NCBI RefSeq assembly: GCF_022539505.1
Contig: NC_061512.1
Span: 149,775,962 to 149,839,961 of the forward strand
Length of the DNA stretch: 64,000 nucleotides
Reading direction: 5' to 3'
Source: Lolium rigidum
Lineage: Eukaryota; Streptophyta; Magnoliopsida; Poales; Poaceae
Numbering within the stretch: the first letter of the stretch is position 1; the number at the start of each line of letters is the position of its first letter. The notes under the pieces were generated by a model. That model was not told where the DNA came from, ran no database searches, and saw nothing but the letters and a program-made list of their open reading frames with translations. A program made the translations under genes and the position numbers. Below are positions 59,496 through 64,000 of this stretch, in pieces.

Positions 59496-59513
59496 GCTAA
59501 GCTTGGAGGGAGT
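59496..59513 (+). promoter_or_regulatory. Polypurine tract of element D
   Basis: GCTAAGCTTGGAGGGAGT directly before the right LTR start at 59514. Plus-strand priming site. Confidence 0.75.
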
Positions 59514-60129
59514 TGATACTTCCAAAACGTATCTACTTTCCCGAACACTTTTGCTATTGTTTTGCCTCTAATTTGTGTATTTTGGATACAACTAACACGG
59601 ACTAACGCTGTTTTCAGCAGAATTGCCCCGGTGTCTTATTTTTGTGCAGAAAATCAACTTTCAGGAAAATCCCCCGAAATAATTGCAATGGGCCTATTTT
59701 TACAGAAGACCTACGGAGCTAGAAGACGTGACGGAGGGGGCCATGAGGCGCGCACACCACGTGGCGGCGCGGTGGGCCCATGGCCGCGCCGCCACATGGG
59801 GACGCCACCTCGGCCAGCCCCCGGCGCTCCCCTCTGGACTACTTGAAGCCCTTGACCTAAAAAAGCACGGGGGTTCGGCCAATTTTCCAGAAGACATCCA
59901 GAACTCCGCCGCCATCGAAAACCCTATTTCGGGATCAGAAACTCCGTTCTTGCACCCTGCCGGGACGGGGAATTGGAGGAGATCATCGCCATCATCGCCA
60001 CCGACGCCTCTCCATCGACCATCCATGTTTCCCCCATCCATGTGTGAGTAAATCCCCGCTGTAGGCTGAAGGGGATGGTAGGGATTGGATGAGATTGTTC
60101 ATGTAATAGCCATAAGATTGTTAGGGCAT
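59514..60129 (+). repeat. Truncated 3' LTR of element D
   Basis: Matches the first 617 bases of 52728-54124, then stops at 'ttagggcat'. Frames inside it (for example 59683-60051) have counterparts in the left LTR. Confidence 0.9.
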
Positions 60130-60595
60130 ACTGCGGTTGCGCTGGCTCAGTCCTCACAGTTGAGTTTAGCGGCAATGAGTGGCAACTTGGGCACACCGGC
60201 ATTCAAGCCAACCAAGGAAACAAAGGACATTGTGCTGGATCCGGCTTACCCTGAGCGTACCGTTCGTATCGGTGCCGGCCTGAGTGAAGCATAGGAAAGC
60301 GCGCTCGTCAACTTCCTCCGTGAGAATCAGAATATCTTTGCCTGGTCTACTGATGACTTGGTAGGTGTTCCGAGGGAGTTGGTTGAGCACTCTTTGAATG
60401 TCCGGAAGGATGCAAAGCCGGTAAGACAGCCTTTACGCCGGTTCGTTGAATACAGGAGGAAAATCATTGGGGAAGAAGTGACAAAGCTGTTGGTTGCCGT
60501 TTTCATCGTGGAAGTACTGCATACTGAGTGGCTAGCCAATCCGGTGCTGGTCGAGAAGAAAAAAGAAGAGGAACCCAAAGCTCCAAAGGTGTGGC
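60130..60595 (+). pseudogene. Gypsy pol fragment (start of reverse transcriptase)
   Basis: Translates as the protease-RT linker and RT N terminus of an autonomous gypsy element of the Tat-like type: DPAYPERTVRIGAGLSEA, NFLRENQNIFAW, REL VEHSLNVRKDAKPVRQ and EWLANPVLVEKK. A TAG follows GLSEA (60290-60292). It is cut on the left by the broken LTR of D and on the right, at KVW, by the LTR starting at 60596. It is not part of D. Confidence 0.82.
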
Positions 60596-61340
60596 TGATA
60601 CGTCCAATTTGCATCACTATTTTATATCATAATTTGCTGTTATTCATTGATATATTTCATATTTGGAGATGATACTTATGTTATTTCATCTATTTTGCAT
60701 GTTTCATGATTATTGGAGGATCGCGCACCGGAGCCAGGATTCAGCTGGAAAAAGCACCGTCAGAATGCAATATTTCGGAAGATCAACAGTTGACGGAAAT
60801 TATATGAAAAATCCTAATTTTCCAGATGACGAAGGGAGCCAGAAGGGGGAGAAGAGGGGACCCGAGGTGGGCCCACCCCATAGGCCGGCGCGGCCCAAGG
60901 CCTGGCCGCGCCGCCCTGTGAGGAGGGGGGCCCACAGCCCCTCTCGCCTCCTTTTCTTCGCGTATGCCTTCGTCCCGAAAACCTAAGCTCCAGAGGTACG
61001 TCGCGAAGAGCCACAGCCGCCTCTGCGGGGCGGAGAACACCAGAGAGAAAAGAGCTCTCCGGCAGGCTGAGATCTGCCGGGGAAATTCCCTCCCGGAGGG
61101 GGAAATCGACGCCATCGTCACCGCCATCGAGCTGGACATCATCTCCATCACCATCACCATCATCTTCATCATCATCACCGCCGTCTCCACCGCTGCACCT
61201 CGTCACCGCTGTAACAATTTGGGTTCGATCTTGATTGTTTGATAGGGGAAACTCTCCCGGTGTTGATTTCTACTTGTTATTGATGCTATTGAGTGAAACC
61301 GTTGAACCAAGGTTTATGTTCAGATTGTTATTCATTATCA
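60596..61340 (+). mobile_element. LTR of element G, first part
   Basis: Starts TGATACGTCC after GTGGC (60591-60595), the presumed target site in the pol fragment. Typical grass gypsy LTR with a GC-rich centre (60830-61200). Interrupted at 61340 by a Helitron, and the LTR resumes at 63703. Confidence 0.8.
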
Positions 61341-63702
61341 CTAGTCATTAACCCGTGCACCTCACGGGCTAGCTATATATTGAGATGTAATTAATATTTT
61401 TCAATTCATTAATTACAGGACAAACTTGTATAGATCGCAAATTTAAGAAAAGTTTTCAGAGGACATAAGATAATTAACATTGTTGAACCTATGTGTTATC
61501 AGAGTGCAACATCAACATCAGTAATGAGGCTGGCCATCATATAATTGCTACAATAGAATTAAATTTAGACGCTAAGATAAATTAGAATTGTAAATCAACC
61601 GTGGCATTCATGTGGTTAGGATGCTAATCTTGGATACAGAAAAATCCATGAAAAAGAGAAGCAATAATTTATTTTTAATTTTTTTCCTCGCTATCATTTC
61701 ATTATATATTAGATTGCACAACCATGAACCACGAACTGTATGTAAATGATTTTTCATAGTTGTTTCTAAATTGACAGTTCTGCATAGCTAATGGCATAAG
61801 GTAATAGTATGTGAAGTGTTGTTCTATACTCAATCAGCACTAATAATTCCACCAAGTAAATATACACTGGCATTCTTGTTTCAAGCTAGCCTCAAAGCCC
61901 TAGTACGTAGAAGGCTCCATAGGCATCGCTCATAGCATGATATGAAGACACTCCTACTAAAACCTGGAACACATGTGCGAGCAAATAGGTTTATACAGCA
62001 TTTCCTTTGTTTTTGTGTTACCCAAAACAATAACTGAAAAAGAATGGGAAAAGCCTGCAAAAATTACTGTCATTTATATTACTGCAAATCTACCTGAACA
62101 TAAGGAGTACTACAACTATCTAGATTGCCGTTTAGATTTTGTAAGAAAATGAGAATGGCAACTAAACAAAAAAATAATTCTTTTGTTGAGGCTGGTAGCA
62201 ACATAAAGAAGATTATGCAATATTAATGGCCAGGGCCAACCTTAATTATATTTTCTTAGAATAGTTAAAAGTAGATACCTGAGAATACATGCAAGAAATA
62301 GTATCTCCGTGTAATTTCGTTGTATAGTATATTTTATTTGCGACACAAATTAGAACATGTCAATGAAATATGTTCATAAAGCATTAAGTGCTGAAAGAAG
62401 CATCATCTATTTATTAACCGGGATGACTGATGCAAAAATAGGGCTGACCGAGTATTAGATACACCTAATAGTACCATGTGTTATGAAAACACTGAAGTGA
62501 CAGCAGATAAATATAGAAGATATTAGATGCTTACTTGGCTTTACATAATCAGCAGAGCGGCATTGGTGCCCCTATCCATAATAGAGACCGAAAGGAGTAG
62601 CAACGCCTGGATCAGCAACACAGTTGATTCTACTGCTTATTAGTTTAAACAGTGGCAACTAACAACGCAGGAAAAGTTACATCAGAAAGGGCAACTCATT
62701 ATAAGCCTCGAAAAAAATAAGCCTCCACTAAAAAGTTCTGCGCTAATTCTCCAATTTATCCAATTGTATACAATATTTTCTTGCACTTTCTTACGAAAAT
62801 CAAAGCAGTATATTTCTTGCTTTTTCCAGGTTTCAGTCTGTTTGCCTTTTCTAGTTCCATATCTGAAACGTAGCTTGGGCTCTATGATCATAGACGGACA
62901 CCTGCATCAGGGATCAATCTGCCATCGTTGTTCCTGGCCAACGGATTTGGCGAGCATGCTCCGATTGCTCAACATGACAACACTGCATGCTGACTTCATC
63001 TGGAATTCTGCCGCCATGAACGTCGGCTGCGCAAATTGTTCTGGTCTATTAGAAACCATTCACCGTGAGGTCCAATTCTGCTTAGCTCCTGTCGTCCTCT
63101 TCGACAATAGGGAAGGATCTTTGCTTGGTCAATCAGAAATAATCATAGACGTCCCGAAGGCTCGCAGCTTCCCGTGGAACTGAATCTGGGAGATAATATT
63201 CTTTTTGATCAGGCGATTGGAGCAGCCGGCTTCATGCTTTGCGATGGAGAAAGAAGGCGCGGATGACAGGAGGAGGAGGCTCATGGCGGCGGAACATCGG
63301 GAGACTGCTTTGCGAGACTGCAGGAAGGAGAACGATCCGGGAGTCATGTTTTAGACATTTTTTTGGGGCAGACGTATCAGACTTGTGGTCGCATGCATCA
63401 AAAGAATGTATTTTCATAGATGTGTATAAAAAGAGTTGGACTCTGCATATACCATCGTGGTGATCCCACAGATTAGGACGTGGTATAATAATTAAACAAA
63501 CATGCATACGTGGATTGTCACGTGCTACTCCGTATAACTAAACAAACGTTCAGCGTGAAACAAACGTGTATGCGTGACATTACGAATAACGATTTTCACA
63601 ACTAATCTCAGCCGTAAAATTTAGATCTAATTGTCTTAATTATTCTGATGATGTGGATTAATGTGGTGTCTCGTTTGGTGCCTCCAATTAGTAAATATAA
63701 GA
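61341..63702 (-). mobile_element. Non-autonomous Helitron (2362 bp)
   Basis: Read on the minus strand, the element starts with TC at 63702-63701 (TCTTATATTTACTAATTGG, a grass Helitron-like 5' end) and finishes with CTAG at 61344-61341. A stem CCCGTG/CACGGG (61352-61368) ends 7 bases before the CTAG, the classical Helitron 3' hairpin. It sits exactly between A (61340) and T (63703) with no target duplication, as Helitrons require. Removing it gives an uninterrupted LTR reading '...ttcattatca' + 'tatcacctctg...'. No Rep/helicase is encoded. Confidence 0.88.
62680..63480. other. Possible captured sequence inside the Helitron
   Basis: A region of higher GC content and longer frames (plus 62764-63183, minus 63129-63347) than the AT-rich rest of the Helitron. 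Helitrons often carry fragments of host genes, so this is the likeliest place for one. I could not recognise any protein domain in either strand. No confident gene call. Confidence 0.3.
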
Positions 63703-63942
63703 TATCACCTCTGATCATGTTCCATATGATGTCTCGTGAGTAGTTCGTTTAGTTCTTGAGGACATGGGTGAAGTCTAAATGTTAGTAGTGAAGTATGGTT
63801 GAGTAATATTCAATGTTATGATATTTAAGTTGTGGTGTTATTCTTCTAGTGGTGTCATGTGAACGTCGACTACACGACACTTCACCTTTATGGGCCTAGG
63901 GGAATGCATCTTGTACTCGTTTGCCAATTGCGGGGTTGCCGG
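63703..63942 (+). mobile_element. LTR of element G, second part
   Basis: Continuation of the LTR after the Helitron. It runs into the terminal gap, so the element extends beyond the window. Confidence 0.7.
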
Positions 63943-64000
63943 NNNNNNNNNNNNNNNNNNNNNNNNNNNNNNNNNNNNNNNNNNNNNNNNNNNNNNNNNN
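63943..64000. other. Assembly gap at window end
   Basis: N from 63943 to the end of the window. Confidence 0.99.

Larger units (their letters stand above)
57487..59513 (+). other. Element D 3' non-coding region
   Basis: 2 kb without a credible gene. It contains an internal purine tract 'cctaagcttggggggagg' (57506-57523), sequence shared in inverse orientation with element E (58500-58860 against 37780-38240), the hairpin at 58757-58844 and the terminal purine tract 59496-59513. Confidence 0.75.
52728..60129 (+). mobile_element. Non-autonomous gypsy-type element D, right LTR truncated
   Basis: Plus orientation. The left LTR is 52728-54124 (1397 bp, starts TGACACGTCC, ends GGGTCATCA). The right LTR starts at 59514 (TGATACTTCC) after a purine tract and stops matching at 60129, after 616 of about 1400 bases. 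By eye the shared part differs at roughly 15-20 positions, so it is older than E and A. The interior codes gag, protease and an additional frame, all interrupted, with no polymerase or integrase. The truncated end abuts a gypsy pol fragment, so no right target duplication is available. Confidence 0.88.

Noticed and set aside
60130..60595. RT fragment as the polymerase of element D
   Set aside because: It lies outside D's right LTR and belongs to a different, Tat-like lineage.
61339..61346. CACTAGT at the left edge of the insertion, suggesting a CACTA transposon end
   Set aside because: There is no matching TAGTG end or 3-bp duplication on the right. The Helitron signature (TC...CTAG, hairpin, A/T site) explains both borders.
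61337..63707. Apparent 5-bp direct repeat TATCA around the same insertion
   Set aside because: It is explained by the host LTR sequence 'attatca' + 'tatcacc' when the element is placed between A and T. Helitrons make no duplication.
1..64000. CRISPR arrays, bacterial operons, rRNA or tRNA genes
   Set aside because: None seen. The only tRNA-like matches are the 18-base primer binding sites of the retrotransposons.

Overview
The window is nuclear DNA from a grass of the wheat tribe (Triticeae). The evidence is one intron-rich plant gene surrounded by nested LTR retrotransposons, with Tourist and Stowaway MITEs, LINEs, a Harbinger remnant and a Helitron. This inference rests on the types and density of transposons and on the gene; no database was consulted. 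Runs of N at 662-761, 12290-12389 and from 63943 are assembly gaps.

Layout. (1) 1-5771: an older LTR (1-347 and 5121-5771) split by a minus-strand gypsy-type element of which gag, protease and one LTR remain. (2) 5772-8371: the upstream region of the gene, containing a tandem duplication of a promoter block. Each copy keeps an E2F-like site and each was later invaded by MITEs. (3) 8372-29308, plus strand: a complete SMC6 gene. I could join 28 exons with GT/AG borders and a continuous frame into a 1039-residue protein with Walker A, hinge, signature and Walker B regions. Its introns hold two LINE insertions with clear target-site duplications, further LINE fragments, a Tourist element and a Stowaway MITE. 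(4) 29309-34768: downstream flank, a scrambled Harbinger transposase, a dead LINE and a dead Copia pol. (5) 34769-64000: a nest. An AT-rich element (F) starting at 34769 is inserted into the Copia RT. F was itself entered by two complete elements with 5-bp target duplications (E, 35482-42221; A, 45098-51814) and by element D (52728-60129, right LTR truncated). A gypsy pol scrap follows, then the LTR of another element (G), which is interrupted by a 2362-bp Helitron.

The only cellular gene I can support is SMC6. Its product pairs with SMC5 in the SMC5/6 complex that acts in recombination repair and sister-chromatid handling. The four gypsy-like elements A1, A, D and E share a tRNA-Asp-type primer binding site, TGAT...ATCA-like LTR ends and blocks of 3' non-coding sequence. 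None shows a reverse transcriptase or integrase, and they carry different reading frames: gag-protease, an unknown 214-aa frame, a 230-aa frame with a hydrophobic tail, and gag-protease plus an extra frame. They therefore look like non-autonomous elements with exchangeable cargo, mobilised in trans.

The points most worth checking are the duplicated E2F promoter block, the cargo frames, a hairpin conserved between families D and E, a near-identical 339-bp inverted repeat, and the Helitron.
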